Positions 1-11,549 of a stretch of 64,000 nt of DNA are shown piece after piece. The notes beneath the pieces were generated by a model. It did no database searches. It was not told where the DNA came from and saw nothing but the letters and a program-made list of their open reading frames with translations. The number at the start of each line of letters is the position of its first letter. Position 1 is the first letter of the stretch. The DNA lies in the NCBI GenBank assembly GCA_036429605.1, contig CM071591.1, positions 2,852,001-2,916,000 on the forward strand. Reading direction: 5' to 3'. Source of the stretch: Cladobotryum mycophilum. Taxonomy: Eukaryota; Ascomycota; Sordariomycetes; Hypocreales; Hypocreaceae. The position numbers and the translations under genes were made by a program.

Positions 1-120
1 CTTTTTCTTGTTTCTACTTTACTTGCCGTAGTATTTACCTACTTACTCTACCACCTCTTCCATCCATCCCTCCAACCTGTTTCTCTCTCTCCTCCTACAC
101 ATCACATACCATAATTCACC

Positions 121-2164
121 ATGGATGAGATTGCAAAGGAATACGATGTCCTTGTCTTGGGCACTGGTATGTGTTCCCTCCCCTCCCCTTCCCTCTCCTT
201 GCAACACAGTACAGTACAGTCAGACAGCTTCGGAGCTTTAGCGGGGTGCTGCTGCTGCTGGTGGTGGTTCGCGACGGGAAGAAGAGCTCCATCGTGGGGG
301 GACCTTGTCCAACCTTTCTCTTCTCTGGGGTCCCATTTGCTGACGTTCATGACTCTCTCCGACCTCTAGGCTTGACCGAGTGTATCCTTTCTGGGTAAGT
401 AACACGAACAACAATATATACCATTCATTCGTTCTATTGGCATCACATCCGCTGACTGTTTTTGCTACTACAGTGTCCTCAGTGTCAAGGGTAAGAAGGT
501 CTTGCACATTGACCGCAACAACCACTACGGAGGGTACGTTTATCATCACCAATTATACATTTCCAGCATCAACATCCCACGTCTTCATTCAACTAACATT
601 TCTTCCTTTACAGAGAGGCTGCGTCCCTGAACATCGAAGCGGTAAATACCCACCTTATAAATATACCCAATGAGAAAAAAAAAGCTCCCATCATCTAACG
701 AATTTTGCCCCACAATAGCTCTTCAAGAAGTATGGCAACTACCCCAGCGGCGAGGAGCCATGGAAAAAGTACGGCCGTGTCAACGACTGGAACATCGATC
801 TCGTCCCCAAGTTCCTCATGTCCTCTGGCGAGTTGACAAACATCCTCGTCTCCACCGATGTCACAAAGTACCTCGAGTTCAAGCAGGTTGTTGGCAGCTA
901 CGTCCAGCAGGGTTCTGGCAACAAGGCCACCGTCGCCAAGGTGCCCTCTGATGCCGGCGAGGCCCTCAAGTCACCCCTCATGGGCATCTTCGAGAAGCGA
1001 CGCGCCAAGTCCTTCATCGAGTGGATCGGCAGCTTTGATATCAATGATCCTGCAACACACAAGGGTTTGTCTTAACCTTCCGCCTGCATCAATACCGATT
1101 CTTGGCTTTGCTGACCAATGGCCCGTCTTATAGGTCTTGATCTGAACAATTGCACCATGAAGGATGTTTACGACAAGTTTGGCCTTGAGGCCACAACCAA
1201 GGACTTCATCGGCCACTCCATGGCCCTCTACCTTACCGATGACTATATCGAGGCCCCTGGCCAGGCTCCCGAGGCTATTGAGCGTATCCGCTTGTACGGT
1301 AACTCCGTCTCCAAGTTTGGAAAGTCTCCTTATATCTACCCTCTGTACGGTCTCGGTGAGCTGCCTCAAGGCTTTGCTCGTCTTTCTGCCATTTACGGCG
1401 GTACCTACATGCTCAACACCACCATCGATGAGCTTGTTTATGAGGATGGCAAGGCTGCTGGTATCAAGGCTACCATGACCAGTCCCGAGGGATCTGATGT
1501 CTTGAAGTTTGAGACCAAGGCCAAGTTGGTCCTTGGTGACCCCTCATACTTCCCCGGCAAGACAAAGATTGTTGGTCACGTCCTGCGTGCCATCTGCATC
1601 TTGAAGCACCCTCTTGCTGGTACCAGCGACGCAGACTCTTGCCAGATTATTATTCCTCAGTCACAGGTTGGCCGCAAGAACGGTAAGGAACACCTCGTTG
1701 TCATCATGACCATCATTTCATCAAAACTAACGCTTGCTAGATATCTACATTGCCTGCGTTTCATCCACACACAACGTCTGCCCCAAGGGTTACTGGATCG
1801 CCATTGTCTCCACTATCGCCGAGGGCTCGGCCAACCACCACATCGAGCTCCAGCCTGGTCTGGAGCGTCTGGGTGCTATTGAGGAGCAGTTCATGGTAAG
1901 TAACTCCGATTATACACGCTGATGAGCACCAACCCTATGGAACCTGGGATTATACTAACTATCATACAGAGCGCACCCATCCCCATCTACGAGCCCCTTG
2001 ATAATGGCAAGACCGACAACATCTTCATCTCCAAGAGCTACGATGCCACCAGCCACTTCGAGACCACAACCGATGATGTCAAGGATATCTTCTTCCGCGC
2101 CACTGGCGAGGAGCTCAAGGTCAAGGAGCTGAAAGATGGTCTTGTTGTCGCTGATGAGCAGTAA
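121..2164 (+). CDS. GDI1: Rab GDP-dissociation inhibitor
   Basis: Extracts GDP-bound prenylated Rab/Ypt GTPases from membranes and returns them through the cytosol to donor compartments. Eight exons with GT-AG introns: 121-166, 370-394, 474-533, 614-641, 719-1064, 1134-1682, 1741-1895, 1970-2164; joined they give 467 residues, the usual family length. Seen in the translation: YDVLVLGTGLTEC (the GDI/REP nucleotide-fold-like N-terminus), SVKGKKVLHIDRNNHYGG, and further on LYPLYGLGELPQGFARLSA-type conserved sequence (in exon 1134-1682). The first four exons are tiny, so the N-terminus is only recovered by splicing. The ATG at 121 is the first in frame and matches the family start. Converges on NOG1. 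Function is by family; exon joins are read directly from splice sites and frame. Confidence 0.96.
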
Positions 2165-2711
2165 GCAGCAATAAGTGGCGTAGCGTGTTTTCGAGAGAAG
2201 GGCGGGGGGAGGAGAGGGAAGATTCACTGTTGATATAGGACGGGCAGCGACCATTTTGGTTTGATGGTTTGAAACTTGTCAATAATCATGATGCAAAAAT
2301 TTTAGCGCCTCAGTAGGAGTGTGCTTTCGGCATAAACGTTAGTCATCTTTAATGCGAACATTCACAACTTTTGAACCTCATCAAATTTTCTTTGCCATCT
2401 TGTGAGCTTTCCTTTCCCTTGCTGCTTTTTGTTGTAGACTTGAAGTGTTTTATGTTTTGATGTACCTTGTTTTGCATTCATCATTCTATCTCAGTATGTA
2501 TGAACCATTCATCTCATTCTCCTTCTCTCTCTTTTCTCCCCTTTCCCCTTTTTTCTCTTTTTTTCGTCAAGACAGCCTATGAAAGTACGCCCAACTCCTG
2601 AACTGAGTAAAAGATCCCGTAACGGCGGATTTAAAAAAAAACCAAAATCCTAAACGAAAACCATACTTGTTTTTTTCCTCCCTTTTTTTGAGCAAAAGAA
2701 GATGTAGTGGT
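2165..2711. other. Intergenic, shared 3' region of GDI1 and NOG1
   Basis: 547 bp between two convergent genes. T-rich and A-rich tracts (for example around 2535-2565 and 2630-2650) are consistent with 3' untranslated regions and polyadenylation signals for both strands. No gene seen. Confidence 0.6.
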
Positions 2712-4921
2712 TTATCGTCTGTTGGTCTTGCCAATACCACGCTTTCCAATAACCTAAGAAAAGGAAAAAAAAGAGGTTAGTAAAACAATACTCTAATGCG
2801 GTGAAATAAAGGAGGGGGTTTTTTCCCTAAAACTTACCAGATGCTTTGTTATGGAGGCGGTGGTATGTCTGTCAGCCTCACCCTGTCGGGCCATTCTGTT
2901 CATCCTCTTCTGGTTGAGCTTGGCTATCCGCTCGGCCTTTGACCTTGCCGCGTCGTCCTGCATGCCCTCCTCTCTGCGGTTCACGGCCGGGGCTCTGCTT
3001 GCGGGCCTGCTCTGCTCGCGCAGACGCTCGCGCGGCGTCTTGGGGGTGTCGACGTCCATGGACTCGCCGTCTCTAGTACCACGACGAGATAATGAACGGC
3101 CACGGCCGCGGGACTTGCTGCGTGCTCGCTCGGCGAGCTCGGTGGTGTCGACACCCAAGGCATCCAAAGCGTCTTCCATCTCCGAGAGGGGCTTCTTCTG
3201 GAATTTGCGGGGAATGATGGCTTGGTTCTTGAGGCGCTTCTTCATGCGAGCCTCGTTTCTGATCAGCTGCTGCTTCTCCCTGATCAGTTCGGCCTTGCGC
3301 ATGACCTCGGCCTCTTCGTCATCCTCAATGTCCTCGTCAGAGTCGTAGTAGCCCTCCTGCTCTAGCTTCTCCTCCTCCTCTTCCAAGGCAGCCAGCTTAG
3401 CATCGATTTCGGGGTCGACGTAATCATACACGTTCTTGCCTTCAAAGATTTCAGGCATCTGATCGTACTTCCAATCAGAGTTCTTGAGCATCCAGTCGGC
3501 ACGCATATCGACGTTGTAGACACCAGCGCCACCGTTCTCCACTTCGACATCCTTGGCCAGTCTGGGTCGCTCCGGATCCTCCTTGTCGTACTTCTTCCTG
3601 TTCTTGACGGCCTCGGGAATAAAGGTCTCGAGAGTCTGACCGGCCATGGGCTGGGCGACGTGGATACGAGCCATGACCTCGGCCAAGCGACCACCAATGG
3701 CTCCGCTAGCCGTGGTTCCCGCATTCAGCTTCTGGTTGACTCGATCGGCAAGCAAGCGTTCGCAAGCAGCGTTCTTGACTTCCTGGACACCCTCTTGTGT
3801 GTTGCAAGAAAGCTGAAGCATCTCAACTTCGCCGGACTTGAGCAGGCTCTGAACTTCAGCTTGGAGTTCCTCGTCCAGATCCTCGGGTCGGGTGACGTCG
3901 ATCTTGTTGATGACGAGGAAGACGAGCTTGTTGGAGAAGAGAGGCTTGATGCTCTTGAAGAGCTGAACCTGGGCCTGCACAGAGTAACCACACTGCTCAG
4001 ACAAGTCCATGAAATAGAGGATAGCAGATCGCAGATGGGCAATGGCGGTAATACTTTGTGTGAATAGTTAGCAAAACTGCCAATTTTTTTTTGGTTTTGG
4101 TACAGCGCATAAATTACCTCTGCATTTCAATCGTGTTCATCTCTTCCAGAGGGTGGTCCAAAATACCGGGGGTATCAATTGCCTGGAATCGCAGGTACTT
4201 GTAGTCGAAGTGACCGACAAACAAGCTCTTGGTGGTGAAGGCGTATGGCTGGACATCAACATCCGCGCGGGTAATGCTGCGCAGGAAGCTGGACTTTCCA
4301 ACGTTGGGGTATCCGCAGATGAGGAGCGTCCTGGTGTTGGGGTCGATGGCAGGGAGACGGCCAAGATGCTGGCGGACCTGGTCCAGGTAGAGAAGAGGGT
4401 CCTTGAGTCTCTTGACGAGCGTGGCCATGCGACCGAGGCCGGCCCTCTTGAGCTGCTTGCACTGGTAGAGCGATTGCGCATACTTTAGCAGACGGACGTA
4501 ATCTCGGGAGATGGTCTCGACGAGGTGCTTGGCGGTCGACATCTGACCGAGGGCAATGCGAAAGTGATCAGCATCGTAGAGGGTGTTGAGCAAGTCCTTG
4601 TGGAACGGGTGGATGTCCTGAAGTCGGGGAAAGCTCTCGAGGATGGCGCCAAACTTTTCCGAGAAGGTCTCTTGTGTGAATTTGACCTTTCTTGTGTAGA
4701 AGGCTTGAGATTGAAAAGAAAAAGTCAGTTATTGGAGGCATTCAGAGGGTAGAGAACAAGGTAGTGTAAAAAAAAAAGTTTTGCGACGCACCTCGAATTC
4801 TGCTAATCTTGAAGCCAGCGCGAATCTGAGTAGGCAATTTGCGCTGGGTCCTGCTCAGCACAATGTCCAGGAACTCCTGCTGAGTAGGAACCGGAGGGAT
4901 ATCCTTCCACGTGGTCTTCAT
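2712..4921 (-). CDS. NOG1: Nucleolar GTP-binding protein 1
   Basis: GTPase needed for nucleolar steps of 60S ribosomal subunit assembly. Exons on the minus strand: 4921-4792, 4703-4118, 4053-2838, 2753-2712, giving 657 residues (yeast Nog1 is about 650). N-terminus MKTTWKDIPPVPT is family-typical. GTPase motifs: G1 GYPNVGKSS near residue 174, DTPGILD (G3), NKID near residue 288 (G4). The C-terminal half is charged and contains an acidic stretch, then basic and Arg/Ser-rich sequence, as expected for a nucleolar protein. The last exon is only 14 codons and encodes the conserved end VIGKRGIGKTNRR; reading through the intron instead gives an unrelated tail, so the splice is required. Start shared region with URA5 on the other strand. 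Confidence 0.96.
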
Positions 4922-5678
4922 GGTGGGCGACGTGTGAAGGCAGTAATTTGACCTTGTTGATGGTGGTGTTGTTGCTGTTATCGGTCTTGGAAAGATTATC
5001 GAGAACCCAGTCGAGGCTCGGATGTAAGGCGGTCAATTTTTTTTTCTCTGTGGGTGGAGTTTCGTCTTTGGGAAATTTCTCTTATCGACTTATCGATTGT
5101 GCGGTGCTGGGACAGACAGATGGTCGACCTTTATTAGAGGGGTGGCTGAAGGAGTCACTCTCTAGGTAGATTTGTATGCAAGAGTACATGTGGAGTTGCA
5201 TGAACTAAAAAATCTGCAACCCCTCCATCCGCCCCGCCTGGCTTGGCTTCTTTTAGAACGATAGCACACACTCTCTCCTCTCTACTGGTAGTAACTTGGA
5301 GAAAATGGTCCCATCTTCATCAGTCAGACAAGAAAAAACATTTCACTATAGAATAGCATGTTTGCATTGTGATGTGATGCATCTGAAAATGCTTTGATTC
5401 AAAGTAAAAGAGCATAATAGAACTGACTGCTCAAGTAGAAATGCTGTATATCTGAATGAAACTTGCTTTGATGTACTCTCTATCCATGACACCCCCACCA
5501 TATAAACTCATTAGCATTTGGCATGACTCCGAGCAACAAATCTCTCTGATGGCCCGATAAAATTTCTCATAAACTTGCAGATACCTTCTTCTTTCTTCTT
5601 CAACTCTTAAAACCCCTTTCTCATCTCTAAGCAAAACCATCACGCCAACTACGAATCATCATCATCATCACCATCACC
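4922..5678. promoter_or_regulatory. Divergent promoter region of NOG1 and URA5
   Basis: 757 bp between two start codons that point away from each other, so it must hold both promoters. On the URA5 side there is a TATAAA at 5501-5506 and a pyrimidine-rich stretch (about 5585-5625) before an ATC/ACC-rich leader (5657-5678) that runs into the ATG. Which sites are used is not visible from sequence. Confidence 0.55.
5501..5506 (+). promoter_or_regulatory. Possible TATA box of URA5
   Basis: TATAAA 173 bp upstream of the URA5 start codon, followed by a CT-rich tract at about 5585-5625, a common arrangement in filamentous fungal promoters. Position only; no experimental support. Confidence 0.3.
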
Positions 5679-6383
5679 ATGGCCTCTCAGTTGCCCGCCT
5701 ACAAGCAAGCCTTCCTCAAGTCCGCCATCGACGGCGGCGTTCTCAAGTTCGGCAGCTTCGAGCTCAAGTCCAAGAGGATATCCCCCTACTTCTTCAACGC
5801 CGGCGAGTTCAACACCGCGCGCCTCGCCGGAGCCATCTCCTCTGCCTTTGCCCAGACCATCATCCAGGCTCAGAAGGAGTCCGGCCTCGAGTTTGACATT
5901 GTCTTTGGCCCCGCCTACAAGGGAATTCCTCTCTGCTCCGCCATCACCATCAAGCTGGGCGAATTGGAGCCTGGGAACTTGGATACAGTCTCATACTCGT
6001 TCGATCGCAAGGAGGCCAAGGATCATGGCGAGGGAGGAAACATTGTTGGCGCTAAGCTCAAGGGCAAGAAGGTCCTTATTGTTGATGATGTCATCACCGC
6101 CGGCACTGCCAAGCGAGAGGCCATTGACAAGATTACTAAGGAGGGTGGAATCGTCGCCGGTATCGTGGTAGCCTTGGACCGCATGGAGAAGCTCCCGGCC
6201 ACTGATGGAGACGACTCCAAGCCTGGCCCGAGTGCCATCGGCGAGTTGAGAAAGGAATACGGTATTCCCATCTTTGCTATTCTCACTCTTGACGACATCA
6301 TTGCGGGAATGGGGAGCTTTGCTACTGAGGATGATATCAAGAAGACGGAAGAATACCGCGCCAAGTACAAAGCAACCGATTAA
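5679..6383 (+). CDS. URA5: Orotate phosphoribosyltransferase
   Basis: Transfers the phosphoribosyl group of PRPP to orotate, giving OMP, the fifth step of de novo pyrimidine synthesis. Single exon, 234 residues, the normal fungal length. The PRPP-binding signature VLIVDDVITAGTA lies at residues 132-144; FDIVFGPAYKGIPL and the YSFDRKEAKDHGEGG loop (about residues 106-120) carry substrate-binding and catalytic residues of the family. ATG chosen because it is the first in frame after the leader and gives the usual MASQLPAYKQAFL start. Third positions are strongly C/G biased as in a well-expressed gene. Confidence 0.97.
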   Translation: MASQLPAYKQAFLKSAIDGGVLKFGSFELKSKRISPYFFNAGEFNTARLAGAISSAFAQTIIQAQKESGLEFDIVFGPAYKGIPLCSAITIKLGELEPGNLDTVSYSFDRKEAKDHGEGGNIVGAKLKGKKVLIVDDVITAGTAKREAIDKITKEGGIVAGIVVALDRMEKLPATDGDDSKPGPSAIGELRKEYGIPIFAILTLDDIIAGMGSFATEDDIKKTEEYRAKYKATD

Positions 6384-6747
6384 ATGAATTAGTTGGGGGC
6401 ATTAGAACAGTTGGTAAAAGTTAAGAATGAATATCGGCGTCATTTAGCTCATGTGCCTTTAGAGTGGTCATTACAAAAACTTGCAGGATGCATGTGTCCT
6501 CCATCGGATCAAAAACAATAGCACTATGCTTCTTTCCAAAGCTATGGATGATAATATGAAAACCGGGAATCCTTCCGTCCAGCCCTCCCCTTCCAGCCAT
6601 ATGTTTATTCTGCCCTTTCATTCATAGTCCGTGAACGATTTATCGCATTCTGTCCTAGTCCCTCAATCCATCGTTGATAGTTCCGATTGTGTGCTATCCT
6701 TGGCCGGCATAGTTGGGCCAGGAAGTTCGCATATCTATATTCATAAC
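6384..6747. other. Intergenic, 3' regions of URA5 and the acetyltransferase
   Basis: 364 bp between convergent genes; no open frame of note. Confidence 0.5.
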
Positions 6748-7785
6748 TCAGTGAAAGAACTGGAGAGTACATTCCTGCACCCGTTGCTTGCTTACCATAT
6801 TATGCCATTCCCCCTCGAGCAAGGTAGACTCACTCTTTCCAATGTCTTTAAATCCACATCGCTTAAAGAAGTCAACAAGAGACTGAATGTAGGTTAGTAG
6901 AGATTACATCGTAAAAATATTCGTGTACGCATGCTTCTTACAGGCCTGCAAACTAGAGCGACCCGATCCGCAACTCCAGACTCATTCATGAGCTGAAGGT
7001 ATGACTTCATAGCTGTCTTACCGATCCCGATACCCTGAACTTCAGGACACACCGCAAACGAATGCAGGCAAATAGTCCTTCCACAGTACCTGTGGCCCAA
7101 TGGAGAACAGTCCGACTGTGTAGAGCTTCGCCAGTCCTCGGGGCATCGCATGTTGTCATCAATCACGACCGAGTCTTTTCCCAGAGTGGCAATAATGTGA
7201 GCAAACATGACGTGCTTGGCATTGTCTTCACGACCGGTTTCGACTGGCCGACTGTGACGCATGGTTCCAATCGACCAGTCCTCATCATCGCTCGGGCGGT
7301 AGGTGTTGAACAGACCGAAGCAAATGTTTCCACACTTTCTGATGCGATATTCAATCTGGCCCTTGTGTGAGTTACTCGGTCTGTAGTCGAACAAGAGCAA
7401 AAGAAAAAGGAAAAAAAGAAAAAAAAAGAAAAAAGCATACCAATTCTTTAGTAGATCTCCTCTCATCACCCGGAAAGGCTAGTTGCTCCAGCGTCTCGCA
7501 TGCTTCAATATCAGACTCGGTGAGGGGAGTTAGCATGGGTGCCCAGTGAGAAGGGATAACCTTTTGCAAAAGGCTTCCAACAGATTTTCGTCTCATGGTA
7601 CGCTCAAAAGTGATGCTTCTCTGAACCTCTACGGTTTCATCATCAGCGTCGTCGTCAGCAATAGCATCCTCATCAGCATCGCCAAGTCCATAACCTGGCA
7701 AAGGCGGAACGGATGCTTCATTGACATTCTCCGACTGCTTGTCTTCTGGTAGTGCGGATTCCGCTCTTTTTTCGTCCTTTTCCAT
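6748..7785 (-). CDS. GNAT N-acetyltransferase, arylalkylamine/polyamine type
   Basis: Predicted acetyl-CoA-dependent N-acetyltransferase of the fungal AANAT/Paa1-like group. Exons: 7785-7441, 7355-6942, 6882-6748, about 297 residues. The acetyl-CoA motif is in exon 2, with HSFAVCPEVQGIGIGKTAM (Q/R-x-x-G-x-G/A pattern) around residues 215-235; the next exon gives the typical FFKRCGFKDIGKSE segment after it. An N-terminal extension of roughly 75 residues is acidic (a D/E-rich run around residues 35-50) and probably disordered. The second intron acceptor (ATT at 7355) was chosen on frame and on the family pattern ...IEYRIRKCGN; a slightly upstream acceptor is possible. The last dozen residues after WHNM could also be altered by a further intron. 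Substrate unknown. Confidence 0.78.
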
Positions 7786-10700
7786 GGCGCCCTCGAGATA
7801 TTCAGGTGATGGAGATGGTATGTGGAGGAAAAGTCATGACCTGTGATGTTTACCCAAGATGACGCAAAGGGTAAGTTTGTCGTTCGTCACCCAGAAGCCC
7901 TTTTTATCATCCACCAATTTGCCAGTGGCTGCACAACGATAGGAATGGGACAAATTTCAATTCGCCGATAATAAAACGTCGCATTCACTGACTGAAAAGG
8001 TTCAAATCAAATTCAGATGAAGTGAATTGTTCATTCTTGGAGGCAAACTGCCGATCCATAAAGTAGGTACTCTAGCCAACTACTAAAGTAAGTACCAGGT
8101 CAGGTGCCAGTGACGGCTGTTTTTACTCTCCATACTCCTCCTCCTCTGCGTATGCCATACCTCATTCTCATTCACCAAAGTCCCACCTTTTGAGCGAAGC
8201 AAACAACGACATTAACGTCAACACCCGCCAATTTTTTGATTCAATTCAACACAAGCAAACGAGTCAGGAGGTGTTGTGAAGCGGAATTGTTTCATAATAG
8301 CCTCGCTGACACCCGCCCTTTCGCTATTAGGCTGTACTACCTGGTACCCGTGAAAGGGTAATACATGGCAAGCTGTCTTGGATGACCTGCAGAAAAGGCA
8401 CTTGGTAGTATTAGATCCCATTTGCTTTCTCTCAGACACTTCGTAGCTAGCGTGACCTTGATGCATCAACAGAGGATCATGATAATATTAAATAGCTTGA
8501 GTCGGCGGGGAGCTCCTCAGGTAGAGATTGGCGGGATCCAAGGCAGTCTAAATTGCGGACAAATCTCTAAACCTATAATAGTTTGCTGTGTGGGGGATAA
8601 AAGCCTGTGCCGGTGTATAATGAAGTCATGAAAAAAGAAACCAACGAGTCTATAAGGATTATGGAGATCGGAGAAATAAAGACGAATAGTAGCAATCCGG
8701 TGAAACGGAGGAAATATCCCGAAATAATAGAAATTAGGTAGGGGATGCCTTTTACCCCAGATTCCCCTACCCTCCCGTGGTAATGCAATTTTTCTTTCAC
8801 TTACCTGTGCAATGAAAACATGCTGTCTTGTGCCATGCCCGCCTCGGAGATAGGTGATGGCCTTGTTGCATGTGTTGCAGGGGGTGGGTGCAGGTTTTCC
8901 CACTTTCTTCACAGCCACATGATGATGGCTTCTTCACCGAGTGGCTACTTGTACTCCGTACAAGACGTTAACCCAAGGCCAGCAATGCAAGACATTGTCT
9001 GTTCTGGGATGACTCGTAAAGCAAATCTCTCAAACGGAACGTTCCGAGGCCCACAATGGTGAGCTGATCGCCGAGTACCAAATCCAAGATTGAGAAGTAA
9101 GTAAGTTATGACGGGCTGCATGGATGGTCTGCATGGTTGCTGCCAACATGTCCTCTTTCGTCTTCTCGCGCATAAGTTGGGGTACCCAACAACGAGTTGC
9201 ATCCATATCGGCTGATTTCGACATGTCAACCAGCGAACCCCATGGTTTATGTGAACATCTTGATCTAGTCTCTTTCATTATGTCCTTTACCTTTGAGAGG
9301 TCCTCTTGATGAATAGGGTTTTTTTTTTGGTTAGTAATGATTACCTTAGTTGGAACCCGCATCAAAGATACCACTCGTCTATGCCATACTCATCGGGACA
9401 AGTGCATGATATGTCGCGTGCCAAATTGGTCAGATCACGATTTGCCACGTCAAGCGCATAACTCGGCCGAAAAAAGCTGAATGTCCGTTCAATATTGGTG
9501 CAGACTTGGCATGATGGTACAGTATGCAACTGAGATCCACGTCGGTTTCAAATCTGAGCCTCCACACTTTACCCCATGGCCCAACCCGTCATCAGGCCGG
9601 TTGAAAAGTCGGGGTATCTTATCAAGCAAGATATTATGTTGAATGAGGGGCATTTGAGGTTGGGGCATTGTAACCTGAGGTAATTAAACGTAAAGAGAAG
9701 AGCTAGCGACAGCCGCGGAGGTTGCGAATGTGTGAGAGAGCGAATGAATGCAGGCAGGTATGCATGCATGCAGCTTGCAGTACCTAGATATGGTATAGTA
9801 GTGTAGTTGCAGTCTGGTGTGGTGTCGTCGTTTCACGGTTCAACAGGAGGTTGTCTAACACCATCAGCAAAGCCGAATATTCCGATTGTCCATGTAATCA
9901 GCTGGCTCAAGGACTATGTGGCCTCGTTATGCTCGAGCCAGGATCTTGATGATAGTTCCTCTTGGTCATCCAAGACACAGACTTGAACCATGTTGAGATA
10001 GGTAGGTCTGCAGATACGGGGTAGAAGCGTGACCAAGTTGACTCCAAATGAAACAACCAACGCACAGCTGGATCAGGAATAGGATGACGACGATGGAGGC
10101 CTGCATGCCATGTACTATTTGGAAGCAAGTAAGCTGCATTGCCAAGCGCCCGCTTCTGTGCCCACACGACATGATTTGCTTTACGATTTGGCACTCGAGC
10201 GGATGCCATGTGCTTCGCGTAGGTAGGCAAGGCAGACATGTAGTTATGTCATACTTGGCTTGCGTGCTGTAGCTGCAACAATGGGTCGACAAGACAGCCT
10301 TGCTTTTGTGTGGTAGGGAGATCGATGGCTTTCGATGGCATTCTGAAGATGACAGATTAACGTGGTGCGGGTTTGTTTTGTTTTGAATGCGTAGCTTTGT
10401 TGCCTACCTACCTAGGCAGTAGGTAAGATGCCTTGATCTCGTGGTCGTTACGGAGTAGAGTCTAGAGTGAAGAGGGATGGAAAAAAGAAAATAATATCCG
10501 CTACAGTATTTGAAGGAGGCAGATCCATGGAAGGCTGATGGAATCTTACTAACCTACTATTAATGACTACTAATGACTATTACAGGTAGGTACTACTGCC
10601 ACTACCACTACTGCTGCCATTATTGTATTGATATGGGTGGCGGCCAAGCTAGGGCGGAACAAAGGAGGAGCTCCAGGCACAAGAAGCTATTATTACGGCA

Positions 10701-11549
10701 ACAACCACGGGATACGACAGTGGACGCGGCCTGTCAACCCAAGGCAAACGCCCCTCCCCCAAGACTCCATACATGTGGGGGTTTAATTAATAGTATCACT
10801 AAATTGCTGATGATGATGATGGTGATGACGAACAAGTTTGAGATGCATGCATACTACAGGACTATACTCCGTAGAGTAGTCGGGGAATTATAGAGGACCA
10901 TACAAAAAAAGTAAGATATCGTGAATTGTAGTGATAGATAGGTGTCTATTACCTCTACCTATAGTACCTGTAGGTATCCAGTACTTGATAAGGAAAAAGT
11001 GAAATGATGAGAAATTACAGAAACCGTACGAGATCCAGTTATTCCCGTCTCTACTACCTAGAGATCATTCTAGTAGTTGGAGCTGTTAGCGGCCATGACC
11101 TCTATTTTCTTCAGTGATTGCTCCAGTGCTGTAACCAAGTATAGCTTAGCTGTAACCTCCTCCAATAGCCTCCACTGAGGTGGCGTCACCGCCCCCGCGA
11201 CGTCCATCCTACCTAGATTATGGTTCCATGTTTGTTTGCTCCAAATTGCCCCTCAGCGGCGGCCCCTCTTAAATCATCCCTCCATCCATCCATAACCCAT
11301 ACCTTGCCTATCCACCCACCACATTTCCGCTCCCTTGCCTCGCCTCGCCTCGTCTCGCCCACAATAGATTCCGGATCCTGTTTTTAAATACATCTACTTG
11401 GTTTTCTTACCGTTTTCCCCTTGAGAACGGTAAGAAAACACGCAATCGCCTACTTCAAGACTTGCTCATTCCCTTGAAGAGTCTTGACCCCCATTACTCT
11501 CTACCTTGCCTTTCTCAACTCGACTGCTATACCCCAAAACAGCTTCATC
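7786..11549. other. Long intergenic region upstream of the acetyltransferase and DDI1
   Basis: About 3.8 kb with no gene I can support. It serves as promoter for the acetyltransferase on the left and DDI1 on the right. It contains exact TACTCCGTA-type 9-mers at 8952-8960, 10449-10457 and 10865-10873, many CTACCTA/TAGGTA half-sites (for example 10404-10430 and 10960-10980), CCT-GCC-type short repeats near 11339-11360, and the perfect hairpin at 11401-11439. Confidence 0.5.
11401..11439. repeat. Perfect 14-bp inverted repeat upstream of DDI1
   Basis: Arms 11401-11414 (GTTTTCTTACCGTT) and 11426-11439 are exact reverse complements around an 11-nt spacer. It lies 110 bp before the DDI1 start codon, so it is either in the promoter (a possible site for a dimeric regulator) or in the 5' untranslated RNA (a 14-bp stem). 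Confidence 0.85.

Noticed and set aside
8805..8918. Possible small exon with a C-x-x-C motif (PCNTCNKA) followed by a good GTAAGT donor
   Set aside because: No in-frame ATG upstream, and no convincing second exon in the right frame. It might be a fragment of a real gene, but I cannot support it.
9030..9374. 114-codon open frame on the minus strand
   Set aside because: First codon is GTG rather than ATG; no domain or intron structure.
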